A stretch of 64,000 nt of DNA from Turicibacter sp. TJ11 (lineage in GTDB: Bacteria; Bacillota_I; Bacilli_A; MOL361; Turicibacteraceae), in assembly GCF_021497505.1 (NCBI RefSeq), contig NZ_CP069349.1:831861-895860 (forward strand), given 5' to 3'. Of the stretch, positions 37,629 to 46,116 are shown piece after piece; position 1 is the stretch's first letter, and each line of letters starts with the position of its first letter. The notes beneath the pieces were generated by a model. It did no database searches. It had not been told where the DNA came from and saw only the letters and a program-made list of their open reading frames with translations. Both the position numbers and the translations under genes were made by a program.

Positions 37629-40295
37629 TTACTTCATTTCCTTTTCAATTACTGTATATTTTTCACCTAAGTAGTCGATACTACCATTATCATCTTTAAC
37701 GATAACTTTCATAATGTTATTGTTTTTTGCTAACAGATTCTCGATGATTTGCTCACCAACACAAGACCACATAATTTCAGAGAATCTACTTGTTGAATAC
37801 ACAATATCAACAAAGGCATTAGTTACTACCTCAGTATTGCCTAGTGCTTGAATATCTTCGATGAGTTTATCTTGACGATTAGTGATGTAAGTTTTGTTGA
37901 GTTGTTTTCTTTCCTCAGCGTCAATAATCGTATTTTTAGTATTCACTTTAAACTCTTTTACGTCTTCGCTATATGTTGTTAAAATTTGTTTTAGCTCATT
38001 GACTATTCGCATTTCATATGTTAAACTTGTTTGTAGAAGTTCTTTTGTTGATTTATCAACTTTAATTGAAGAACTATCTTCTTTTAGTTGAGTATGCACT
38101 TGCTCGTGAATGCGATTCATGGTATTGTTATCGTGTACGAATACATTGCAGTTATCATTATAAAGTTGAATAAGCTCGATTTGATTGGCAGTCAATTTAT
38201 CTTCTTCAACTTTTAATAAATCTGCAAATAGCATCCCGAAGTTAGCAAGTGACAAGAAGTTGATTTTATCTTTTAATCTGTTTAAGTCAGCTTTTTTATT
38301 ATCATACTTGTCCATTTGGAACATTGGTTTTCTCTTTTGAGTAGCTAAGTGGTCATCACCTTTTAACCATTCAATAGGAGTATGGTAATACTTTCCGTTT
38401 TTGGCACAATCAATTACGCTCTGTGATATGCGAACCATGTGCTTTAAGCGATTACGCATTTCAAGATAATCTTCACTGTCTTTTTCAAGTGTAGATAAAA
38501 CCGAGAACATTGCGGTGGCATCATTGATTACCGATCCGATTGACGGAATACTTGAACTACACATGATACTCGCTGCTTTTAGAAGTGGTACTTCATCAAC
38601 AATAATCTCTTTTGTTCCTCCACCTAGGTTAGAACAACAGATAGGTAGGGACTTTTTGTGTTTACTCATTAAGACTGGTTGAGTGATTTGGAATGAGTCG
38701 CCGTCCCAATCGCTGCCGCACAGTGTCTCAGGGAGCATATCCAAACCATTAAATACAATAACTGTATCATCTAAATATTCATATAAAAACTCATGCTCAC
38801 TGTTAAGGTGGGCATTTTTTACTTTTGCAATATTCTCATGAACGAGCATAGGACTGCGGAAAACTAACATTTCTTCTCCACTGTTAAACGCACGACAGAA
38901 GATTTCATTTGATTGTAAACTTCCTTGTGCATTTTCAATCCCAATCATTCCTTGTAGTAGCTGTAAAGGATCAGGCAGTCCAATTCTGAAATATGATTCT
39001 TTCTCCAGTAACAAGCTTCCTGTTCCCATATCCTTCTTAGTTCTTCTCAAATTTCTCATAATTTTAGCACGAACAAATCTATCTTTAGCTAGTCGAGGCT
39101 CAATCATTAAAGCAGTTGCGATATTGGCATCTCCAATTTCAAAATCCTCATCCATATCTCGACCATTTAGATATAACACCTGATGTTCCCAACTCGACTG
39201 TACCTTGTTAATGTGCGAAACACTTGGTGTGATTAATTCCTTAATGTCATTATCTGTTAAGTCCTCGTATGTAATTAATTGTTGGTAATTTGATTTATGT
39301 GAACTACTCTTTTTGCTATACTTTCCAATTCGCCAACCATACCCGAATTTATCTGCATTTGCTAACCAATCTTCACATGAGTCATAAGCTGACCATAGCT
39401 TCACCTGACTAGCGTTGAGAATACATTCCACATTTTGAACAGATTGTTCATGCCCCCACGCATCAGTGATATGAGTAATTCCTTGCTCTTGAAAATATCT
39501 TTGAAAATCTACGACATATTGCACACCTTTGGTAAACATCTGACGTACCTGAAATGCACTAATCATCTCATCTTTACCCAGTTCTTGTGACCAACGCATA
39601 CCCAAGTCAATTGAGATTAGCGATGCCCCGTCATTAACAGTTCGACTTACAATCTCATTTCTATTCTCAATCTCATACTCCCCTACCCATGTGTATTCAG
39701 CTTGGAATTGTACTTCTTGCTCAGGCACTACGATTACTTTATTAGGAGCTGATACTTTCTTTGAGTCAGTCATTGCTAATGATTTGTATGCAGACAATTT
39801 ACTCGCATTGATTGGTGTATTAACATTACGACCACCGTTTAATTTTTCTGCAAATTTTTGGTATAATTCTTGTTTAATAAAAGTCAGAGTCTGTTTCCCT
39901 TTTGAAACGAGATATGTATAAGGTTGCCCATTGAGAGTGAATCCTTTTGAAATCTTGTTGAATAACTTTTTGCTTTTGATTTCGACTTGCACAATCTCGT
40001 CTACGAACAACGATTCATGCAATTCCTTTTTGTATTGCTCTTTCTCATCACCTTGACTGTTACGAATTTTAGTTTTCAACTCTCCTGCGATTTTACCTAG
40101 TTGATCTAGCTCAATACCACGATTAGCATAAATCCATTCCATTAATTGAGACTCTCCAAATGCAATTACACACCCTAATCGCTCTGCTTCACGATACGTA
40201 ATATTTACTTCATTCGTAATTGCTTTTTCCTTTTTCCCTTCTACTTGTACTTTAAATACTTCACCTGTTAATTTGTATAAATTCACGTTTGCCAT
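37629..40295 (-). CDS. RdRP/YonO-like double-psi-beta-barrel RNA polymerase
   Basis: 888 aa, with AAAGGATGATG upstream. Motif blocks typical of the eukaryotic silencing RdRP family (PF05183) and the related YonO/cellular beta-beta' core appear in order: NDGASLIS (221-228), SAFQVRQMFTKGV (246-258), RIGLPDP, VFRSPMLVHENIAKV (478-492) and GSDWDGDSF (527-535). The last is the metal-binding DxDGD loop, with Asp 529, 531 and 533. In the family these parts form a one-chain enzyme that makes RNA from DNA (YonO) or from RNA (RDR/QDE-1). In phages such enzymes read viral genes. Its template here is unknown. Alternative: an inactive relative, but all three Asp are kept. Confidence 0.82.
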   Translation of the reverse strand: MANVNLYKLTGEVFKVQVEGKKEKAITNEVNITYREAERLGCVIAFGESQLMEWIYANRGIELDQLGKIAGELKTKIRNSQGDEKEQYKKELHESLFVDEIVQVEIKSKKLFNKISKGFTLNGQPYTYLVSKGKQTLTFIKQELYQKFAEKLNGGRNVNTPINASKLSAYKSLAMTDSKKVSAPNKVIVVPEQEVQFQAEYTWVGEYEIENRNEIVSRTVNDGASLISIDLGMRWSQELGKDEMISAFQVRQMFTKGVQYVVDFQRYFQEQGITHITDAWGHEQSVQNVECILNASQVKLWSAYDSCEDWLANADKFGYGWRIGKYSKKSSSHKSNYQQLITYEDLTDNDIKELITPSVSHINKVQSSWEHQVLYLNGRDMDEDFEIGDANIATALMIEPRLAKDRFVRAKIMRNLRRTKKDMGTGSLLLEKESYFRIGLPDPLQLLQGMIGIENAQGSLQSNEIFCRAFNSGEEMLVFRSPMLVHENIAKVKNAHLNSEHEFLYEYLDDTVIVFNGLDMLPETLCGSDWDGDSFQITQPVLMSKHKKSLPICCSNLGGGTKEIIVDEVPLLKAASIMCSSSIPSIGSVINDATAMFSVLSTLEKDSEDYLEMRNRLKHMVRISQSVIDCAKNGKYYHTPIEWLKGDDHLATQKRKPMFQMDKYDNKKADLNRLKDKINFLSLANFGMLFADLLKVEEDKLTANQIELIQLYNDNCNVFVHDNNTMNRIHEQVHTQLKEDSSSIKVDKSTKELLQTSLTYEMRIVNELKQILTTYSEDVKEFKVNTKNTIIDAEERKQLNKTYITNRQDKLIEDIQALGNTEVVTNAFVDIVYSTSRFSEIMWSCVGEQIIENLLAKNNNIMKVIVKDDNGSIDYLGEKYTVIEKEMK

Positions 40296-40339
40296 ATTTT
40301 CATCATCCTTTCATTTTTCATTTTTCATTGATTTTCTTG

Positions 40340-40404
40340 CGTGTAAGAGGTTTCAGCATTTACCCTTATAATTTGTCTACTCAACTTCCAAAACCTCTCA
40401 CACG
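40340..40404 (-). promoter_or_regulatory. Leader hairpin of the RdRP-like gene
   Basis: 14-bp stem (40,391-40,404 with 40,340-40,353; one G-T pair) with a 37-nt loop. The loop's minus-strand sequence TTTTGGAAGTTGA (40,393-40,381) is exactly complementary to a segment of the sRNA candidate at 41,468-41,480. It lies between the J-domain gene and the polymerase start codon. Confidence 0.6.
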
Positions 40405-40425
40405 TTGATTCTCGCACGATTACGC

Positions 40426-41271
40426 CTATGCACTTAATCTTTCTAATGTTTTATCGTACTCTTTCTTCATCTCGATGAATTTAGCTTGGTCGCCCCCTAA
40501 ATCTGGGTGTAGCTCCTTGCTCAATTTTCGATATAATCGTTTCACTTCTCGCTCATCTTTGCATTTGTTGAATCCAAATTTACAGAAAGCAAGACTACTA
40601 CCAAATCCACTATTGCCAATCCCCTTCCACCACTCAAGCATTACTTTGCTTTTATATGAGTCAATTAGTTGAATTAATTTTTCACCATAGACCTCGTAAA
40701 ATAACCCTCTACAATATTGCTCTAGGTTTAAGTCGATTAGTCTTAATGTTCCTTTTGCTTCACACATGTTGATTGCTTCATAAATTCCTTTGAATCGTTT
40801 AACCTCGGCAGACAATTCTTTCATTTTTTCAACAGCACCATTAGAATCACCACTCATATGTAAATCGTATAGGTTATCAAGTCGCTCCTTATAAGATTTG
40901 TATGAATATTTAGTGCGGTAGTATTTGTACATTCCACTCTTCATTCCAAGTTCGACTAAATCTTCAACATCGCCATATGCAACTCCATCAACAATACGAA
41001 TAGTGCTTTGCTTAACTTCTTCAACTTCGCTTTCCTTTAACAATCTCTTCATGAATGACTTTTTATTCCATGACTGTGTCCCAATCTCTAACTCAGTTGC
41101 ACTTCCAGTTAAGCCAACCCATAATCGTCTTACTTTGTACTTACGACCAGTTTTCTTTGATACCTTCTCAACCATCTCAGTACCGAGTACGTCTATCTCA
41201 AAGGTTTCATTGTTATATTCAACCTTAAAAGTTTGATTCACTAACTCATCATATTTACTCTTTCTTGCCAT
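40426..41271 (-). CDS. Phage J-domain protein
   Basis: 281 aa. The last ~50 residues (EVKRLYRKLSKELHPDLGGD) form a DnaJ domain with intact HPD, placed C-terminally. The first ~60 residues are beta-rich (FKVEYNNETFEIDVLGTEM), and the middle is helical. J-domain proteins recruit host DnaK; phages use this to remodel replication or transcription complexes. It lies upstream of the RdRP-like gene in the leftward operon. Confidence 0.8.
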   Translation of the reverse strand: MARKSKYDELVNQTFKVEYNNETFEIDVLGTEMVEKVSKKTGRKYKVRRLWVGLTGSATELEIGTQSWNKKSFMKRLLKESEVEEVKQSTIRIVDGVAYGDVEDLVELGMKSGMYKYYRTKYSYKSYKERLDNLYDLHMSGDSNGAVEKMKELSAEVKRFKGIYEAINMCEAKGTLRLIDLNLEQYCRGLFYEVYGEKLIQLIDSYKSKVMLEWWKGIGNSGFGSSLAFCKFGFNKCKDEREVKRLYRKLSKELHPDLGGDQAKFIEMKKEYDKTLERLSA

Positions 41272-41331
41272 GTTTTCATCTTCCCTTTCATTTCCAATGT
41301 AAAATTTTTTTACGTTTTTTGCATATTTCTA

Positions 41332-41360
41332 TTGACGTTGCATACAATATGATATAGAAT
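41332..41360 (+). promoter_or_regulatory. Strong sigma-A promoter of the sRNA candidate
   Basis: TTGACG (41,332-41,337), 17-bp spacer, TAGAAT (41,355-41,360; overlaps TATAGAAT). It points rightward, against all neighbouring genes. Confidence 0.8.
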
Positions 41361-41366
41361 GAATCT

Positions 41367-41546
41367 GTAAGTCAACTGCTACTAGGCTAAAGACCTAGTA
41401 GATTTCTTGGGGGATTTCTTTTAAATTGTGGAAACCAGAGTTTATATCCACATACAGCTTACCAACATCAACTTCCAAAATTGTGAATACATTATACACG
41501 AACTGTTGCTGAAGTCAACTGCTTTTCGTGTATCTTTTTTATTTTT
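41367..41546 (+). ncRNA. Candidate small RNA, about 170 nt
   Basis: No open frame, yet it has a promoter and a terminator: ATACACGAA (41,494-41,502) / TTCGTGTAT (41,525-41,533) followed by CTTTTTTATTTTT. Hairpins inside are CTACTAGG / CCTAGTAG (about 41,380-41,402) and TGTGGA / TCCACA (about 41,428-41,453). AAGTCAACTGCT occurs twice, near the 5' end and in the terminator loop. Nucleotides 41,468-41,480 are complementary to the leader loop of the RdRP-like mRNA. Confidence 0.7.
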
Positions 41547-41617
41547 CCCTTCATTTATATTATAGCGTGTTTTTGATTTTTTTAATAAATTGCAACATTG
41601 TAAACCGAAACATTTTA

Positions 41618-41645
41618 AAAATAAACCCCAAGAAGTACTTGGCTT
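41618..41645 (-). terminator. Terminator after the HNH-like gene
   Basis: Minus-strand stem CCAAG / CTTGG with loop TACTT, then GGTTTATTTTT. Same CCAAGTACTTCTTGGGG sequence as at 44,776-44,800 and (inverted) 45,056-45,076. Confidence 0.7.
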
Positions 41646-41722
41646 CCAACCACCTTATGTAAAAAATGTAAAAAATTATTTTTGTTATTTTTGAGAGTAT
41701 TATACATAAATTAGATTACGTT

Positions 41723-42442
41723 TTATACTTTTTGGTATGTAGAAAGTAAAATTTTATCTAAATATTTATTCAATTTCTGAATGTTACACTCATCAATCAT
41801 CTTATTCATTTTCTTCATTTGCTCTTGGGTTAAGCCATCCTTAACTTTATCGAATTTATCCATTACATCGAATAAAAAGTCATCATACCACCAGTAATGT
41901 CCATATGCTTGATTTCCACCAATTCCTTTGCAAACGTTGATGATATTTCCACTCTTAGCTCCCCACTCTTCGTGCAGATTATTAATGACTCGAAGCTCAC
42001 CTGTCTCTGCATTGACACACACGACCTCTCTCGTCTCTCTCTTTGCTACTTGCGAATTGATGGACTGCGGAACAAACATACACGTCTCACGCGAGTACAC
42101 TTTGTGTTCAGCTCCGTACTGCAAAATATCTTTATCAAGTGACATTCGGACTTCACCTTTTAGCCATTCCTCATAACCAGGTAGATTCACAATGTCTTTC
42201 TCAAAGTTAGCAAAACATAACCAACGTTCACACACAGTACAGTTTTCATATGCTTGATGTTTCTTCGCTTCTTTTTTATTCGAATAACAACGGCGAACCA
42301 TTTCCTTCCACGCTACATATGATTTCTTGCGATTTCCATTTTCGTCAACTGTTAATGTGTCACCTAGGTAACCTACACCGTATACTCGTCTATTCACCTT
42401 ATTAATTACTTCATTCATTTCTTTCATTTCTTTATTCATCAT
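41723..42442 (-). CDS. Phage HNH/AP2-like homing-type protein
   Basis: 239 aa from the ATG at 42,442 (AAAGGATGATT upstream). The core VYGVGYLGDT, YVAWKEMVRRCYSN, YENCTVCERWLCFANFEKDI, then LDKDIL and CMFVPQSINSQ is a widespread phage domain linked with homing nucleases. A NUMOD1-like C-terminal motif follows. The usual N-terminal module is absent and occurs instead in 35,522-36,172. It has its own terminator, so it may be a moron insert. Confidence 0.65.
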   Translation of the reverse strand: MMNKEMKEMNEVINKVNRRVYGVGYLGDTLTVDENGNRKKSYVAWKEMVRRCYSNKKEAKKHQAYENCTVCERWLCFANFEKDIVNLPGYEEWLKGEVRMSLDKDILQYGAEHKVYSRETCMFVPQSINSQVAKRETREVVCVNAETGELRVINNLHEEWGAKSGNIINVCKGIGGNQAYGHYWWYDDFLFDVMDKFDKVKDGLTQEQMKKMNKMIDECNIQKLNKYLDKILLSTYQKV

Positions 42443-42550
42443 CTTAATCATCCTTTCATTTTTTTATGCCAAAAACTCAATGTGTACTAAAACTTGTAAT
42501 ACTCTTATAATATTTATAAGACTTTTACAAAATTTGGTACACAAATTAAT

Positions 42551-44134
42551 TTATTTTTCAATGATCCAATAATTCACAGCTACAACTTTCCCCTCAACTC
42601 TTTTATTAGTTCTTTTGGTTTTAATTTCGTAATCAATCCCACAAGCAGTTAGAATCTTGTTGATAGCTTTAGGAGTTTTAACTAATCGACCTTGCTTATC
42701 TCGACAGTTGCAGAATCTAACTAAAGTATCTTTTTGTTCGTCTGTAACAAACTTTTCACCAATCTCAATAGACTTCTCAAAGTAAGCAATCAGTTCTTTA
42801 TCTGCCATCATGTTCTCAACATCATCCATATCAATGATTTTGTCACCAGCTACTTGTAGATTGGTATACAATTCTTTCAACACACCTGCATGACCTTCTT
42901 TGTGAGCAATTGCATATTTATATTGATTAATTGTATCCAATACTGCAATCATCTCTGACTTGTTGATTTTGATTACTCCATTTGAATCTCGATAAAATCC
43001 ATTTGGTAGTCCATGAATTTTATTTTTAAATCTCATTTGAACAACTTTAATCTTTTCGTCATTACCATAAGCGTCAATCGCTACACCGTACTTCTCATTC
43101 AACGCTCTAACTTTCCCATTCAGTTCCATATTGTTGTAAGCACGTACAACTAAAGTAATTCCTTCACGATTGCGTAATCGACCATTTGCTTGTAGGTGTG
43201 TATCTTCATCAGAGAAGTTTTGAATGAGATACTTGCAATTTGTGTCTGTTACGTTAATCCCCTCTGCAATAGTTTTAGTTCCTACCAATACAGGTGTTGA
43301 GAATGTTCCATCTTTGATTTCACCTTGTTGTGCTTTAAACATTTTGAATTTGTTGTCACTACCTTTAGAATAAACGAATGAAACTTGGTCGCTTGGTAGT
43401 GTTCTGCTCCATTTTGACAATTGAGTATCTTCACCTTTACCAGTTAGTAGTTTCTCTGTGATGATTAAGATCTTCTCATTTTCTTTAAGATTAGTGTAAA
43501 TTTCATTTGTCTTTTCGATTAATTGCTCATCTGAATTTGCAATAACAACCTCTTTAACCATTGAGTAATCATCATCAGAAGTGTAGCTAATTTCATTCGG
43601 TGACAGTTCTTGGCTAAATAGATTGTGACCTGTACCACTTAGGAAGATGACAATTTTATTTTGTTCTTTTAGCCAATTCAACACTAATAGTGACTCTTGA
43701 TTAAATAGTGAATCATTTACTAATAAGTGAGATTCATCTACCACGATAATGTCAAAAGTAGGCAAGTCACTTTTCTTAACAACATTCTCATCTTCCTGCT
43801 CTCTGACATAATCTTCTGATTCAACTAGCATTTGTTGTAAACTTTGAGTTGTTGTAATCCCGTAACGATTCACACATTCTAATCCTTCTGTGTCTGCGAT
43901 TTGTTGTGCGTTTAAGTTACTGCGTGGTGATAGATATAGCATATATAAATCTTCCGACTCTAAGAAGCTGGTAATTGTATTGTTAATGAAGTGAGTTTTT
44001 CCCATTCCTGTTGCACAGCCAATCTTAACAATAACTTGCTCACCTTGTTTGTATGTATCAATCCAACCTTTCACATCCTCATGTGTAATTTGCTCACTTA
44101 AAAATTTTGATTTGTCTAATTTGATTGTTTTCAT
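42551..44134 (-). CDS. SF2 helicase / DEAH-like ATPase of the early operon
   Basis: 527 aa from the ATG at 44,134 (AAAGGA upstream). Walker A GCATGMGKTHF (about residues 38-48), DESH Walker B (IIVVDESHLLV), motif III SGTGHN, and C-terminal motifs V/VI (GTKTIAEGINV, LQANGRLRNREG) place it in helicase superfamily 2. It probably unwinds phage DNA at replication, since no other replicative helicase or polymerase is visible in the prophage. Confidence 0.82.
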   Translation of the reverse strand: MKTIKLDKSKFLSEQITHEDVKGWIDTYKQGEQVIVKIGCATGMGKTHFINNTITSFLESEDLYMLYLSPRSNLNAQQIADTEGLECVNRYGITTTQSLQQMLVESEDYVREQEDENVVKKSDLPTFDIIVVDESHLLVNDSLFNQESLLVLNWLKEQNKIVIFLSGTGHNLFSQELSPNEISYTSDDDYSMVKEVVIANSDEQLIEKTNEIYTNLKENEKILIITEKLLTGKGEDTQLSKWSRTLPSDQVSFVYSKGSDNKFKMFKAQQGEIKDGTFSTPVLVGTKTIAEGINVTDTNCKYLIQNFSDEDTHLQANGRLRNREGITLVVRAYNNMELNGKVRALNEKYGVAIDAYGNDEKIKVVQMRFKNKIHGLPNGFYRDSNGVIKINKSEMIAVLDTINQYKYAIAHKEGHAGVLKELYTNLQVAGDKIIDMDDVENMMADKELIAYFEKSIEIGEKFVTDEQKDTLVRFCNCRDKQGRLVKTPKAINKILTACGIDYEIKTKRTNKRVEGKVVAVNYWIIEK

Positions 44135-44179
44135 CAACATCATTCCTTTCATTTTTCATTTCTAATAAACTAAACGTAT

Positions 44180-44458
44180 TTACAACGACTTAGCATATTC
44201 TTCTGCTTCTGATCTGTTATTAAATAGCTTTCCTTCAACCTCGTAGCGGGTTTCAACTTCCTTGTAAATCTTATCAATTACAAAGTAACAAGCCTTAGTC
44301 TTACCCTCGCTATGCCAAGAGAAGAATCTTCGCCATTTATCAAGCTGAATCATACGAGACCTACCACGTACTTCTTCTTCATTAAACTTGCCACACAATT
44401 CCCAATATTTATATTTCTCTCCTACTTTTAATTCTTTTACTTTGCTATAAGTTATCAT
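44180..44458 (-). CDS. Hypothetical early phage protein
   Basis: 92 aa from the ATG at 44,458 (AAAGGA upstream). Small alpha/beta protein (ELKVGEKYKYWELCGKF, DKIYKEVETRYEVEGKLF). First gene of the helicase operon after a terminator. No family recognised. Confidence 0.6.
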   Translation of the reverse strand: MITYSKVKELKVGEKYKYWELCGKFNEEEVRGRSRMIQLDKWRRFFSWHSEGKTKACYFVIDKIYKEVETRYEVEGKLFNNRSEAEEYAKSL

Positions 44459-44533
44459 TTTAATCATTCCTTTCTCGTTATTTGATTGTGTTATTGTTGA
44501 TTACACAAACGTTATTTTTTTTAAGACAACAAC

Positions 44534-44558
44534 AAAAAAAGCACTCATAAATAGTGCT
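44534..44558 (-). terminator. Terminator upstream of the helicase operon
   Basis: Minus-strand stem AGCACT / AGTGCT with T7. It lies between the CATTG element at 44,583 and the first early gene, so expression past it requires read-through or antitermination. Confidence 0.8.
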
Positions 44559-44582
44559 AGTTGTCTCTACCTATTGATAGAC

Positions 44583-44623
44583 CATTGGGGGTTGTCATAA
44601 AGTGTGTCAATCTTGTGTCCTTA
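44583..44623. promoter_or_regulatory. Copy 4 of the CATTG..GTTATCAT element
   Basis: CATTGGGGGTTGTCATAA (44,583-44,600), then two GTGTC boxes; closely matches 36,470-36,518. Confidence 0.6.
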
Positions 44624-44775
44624 GTTGTGTTACTCTCTATCCTATTCCGTTCCCCAATTTTTTCCACGAAATCAGTATGAATAGGTATGGAGTTATGAGG
44701 TTAGGTAGATAGAAGGCTACTTCCTCTTCTTCTCTACCTCAAATTGGTGTAACCTAAAGACTTGGTTAAAAATGC

Positions 44776-44800
44776 CCAAAACCCCAAGAAGTACTTGGGG
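44776..44800 (-). terminator. Terminator after the zinc-ribbon gene
   Basis: Minus-strand stem CCCCAAG / CTTGGGG with loop TACTT, then TTTT. Confidence 0.75.
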
Positions 44801-44818
44801 TCTAGCGGTTTTTCTATT

Positions 44819-45085
44819 TCAATAATTTTCCATTTTGCAATCTATTTTTGAGTTTGTTTTTTCAATATTTACCTTTTTTGCACAAGGTTTACAATATTTA
44901 GCTTTATTGTTTGTAGCTAAAATCAACTTGCCACATACTTCACAATATTTGAGTTTTCCACCTTTGCAATATTGCTCAAAAAACATATAGTGCAAAATTG
45001 CGTTGTTATATCTATCATGTAAAGCATTAGGGTGAGTACGCCAAAAGTACGCCAAAACCCCAAGTACTTCTTGGGGTTGAGGCAC
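44819..45085 (-). CDS. Small zinc-ribbon phage protein (start uncertain)
   Basis: Up to 88 aa. CEVCGKLILATNNKAKYCKPC is a CxxC...CxxC zinc ribbon, preceded by a conserved HPNALHDRYNNAILHYMFF segment. The first 12 codons fall on another copy of the CCCCAAGAAGTACTTGGGG hairpin with a T run, so a start further inside, or translation from a longer mRNA, is possible. Probably nucleic-acid binding. Confidence 0.6.
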   Translation of the reverse strand: MPQPQEVLGVLAYFWRTHPNALHDRYNNAILHYMFFEQYCKGGKLKYCEVCGKLILATNNKAKYCKPCAKKVNIEKTNSKIDCKMENY

Positions 45086-45172
45086 TTTTACGACAATCGA
45101 GAAAAGTAATTTCTATGCACTCTCTACCCTTACAGACAAAACTTAAAAGTGTCTAATCCATGTAGCTCAAAG

Positions 45173-45482
45173 CATTGATTTTATCATGTTTTTAATGAGG
45201 TGAAATAATGTGTAGTTATGTATTTGCAAGTTGCTATATATATCCGTTGTAAATAAAAAGGGGATTTAAGAAGAAAAATGCTCATAAACATTGAGGTTAT
45301 CATGTTTTGCAATTATGTTTTATGGTGGTAAATTGTGAAAACTTCAATTTCGTATATATATCCGTTGTAAATTATTATGATTACTTTGGTAAAAACACCC
45401 TACAAGCACTGGTGTTATCACATTCTTCAAAAAAAAAGATATTTATGCACCTCTCAATTTCGTTATTATACTCATGTAAATT
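45173..45482 (+). repeat. Three tandem 116-118-bp units carrying the CATTG..GTTATCAT element
   Basis: Unit heads are CATTGATTTTATCATG (45,173), CATTGAGGTTATCATG (45,289) and CACTGGTGTTATCACA (45,407). Unit tails are TATATATATCCGTTGTAAAT at 45,235-45,254 and, identically, at 45,353-45,372, with a diverged third copy at about 45,463-45,482. No gene is encoded. This looks like a regulatory or origin array. Confidence 0.75.
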
Positions 45483-45670
45483 AATTTAAACTTTTTCTCA
45501 AATTATTTTCAAAAAATGTTGTAATATCAACGTTTACGAGAGTCGAGCATTTTTTCTTCTTTTACCAAAATGACTTACACTTGTAAATAAATTACTCACA
45601 TAAGTAAGCGTCAAATTGAATTAATTGTATAATTTTATTTACAACTTCTCCATTTTGCGAGATTAGGATT

Positions 45671-45850
45671 TATTGCAGATCAAATAAAATGCAGTAAAAT
45701 CTATTGCCATCACAACACAGTATTCCATGTTGCATTACCAATAAATAGTATGATGATTCCAATAAATCTTATTCAATTTGCAATAGAGCCTATTGTAATT
45801 GCAATAACCCTCACTACTGCAATATGTATGTAGATTGCAATAGCAATTTG
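45671..45850. repeat. Iteron-like TTGCAATA cluster
   Basis: About eight copies of TATTGCA/TTGCAATA or close variants in both orientations, including GCAATAGAGCCTATTG (45,780-45,795) and ATTGCAATAGCAATTTG (45,834-45,850). Followed by AT-rich DNA and a long palindrome. This could be a replication origin. Confidence 0.5.
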
Positions 45851-46073
45851 AAGTTAGTAACTTTAGCAAAAAAAATAAGCTACCATGTAGGTAACTTAAT
45901 CTAATTGAGTAGGTAATTTTATTTAATTAATTGCAGAATACACAAGGGTATAGTGGTGGCAGGTAGGCTTTTGCTTTGCACCTTGCTTGTGCTATGCACT
46001 TGCATAGTTGCTTATGCAATAGCATATGCTACCCATATTCAAAATGTGACACTTTCCAAAAACTTTTTTATAA

Positions 46074-46116
46074 TTATCTACTTTCTAATAATCTAAAGAT
46101 TATTAGAAATAGATAA
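46074..46116. repeat. Long perfect inverted repeat
   Basis: 20-bp arms (TTATCTA plus TTTCTAATAATCT) around a 2-bp centre, with one unpaired C. It is next to an extremely AT-rich stretch (46,135-46,172). It may be an operator, origin hairpin or RNA 3' end. Confidence 0.75.

Noticed and set aside
45307-45489. 60-codon plus-strand frame
   Set aside because: Falls across the tandem 118-bp units; codon use is random and no start signal is present.
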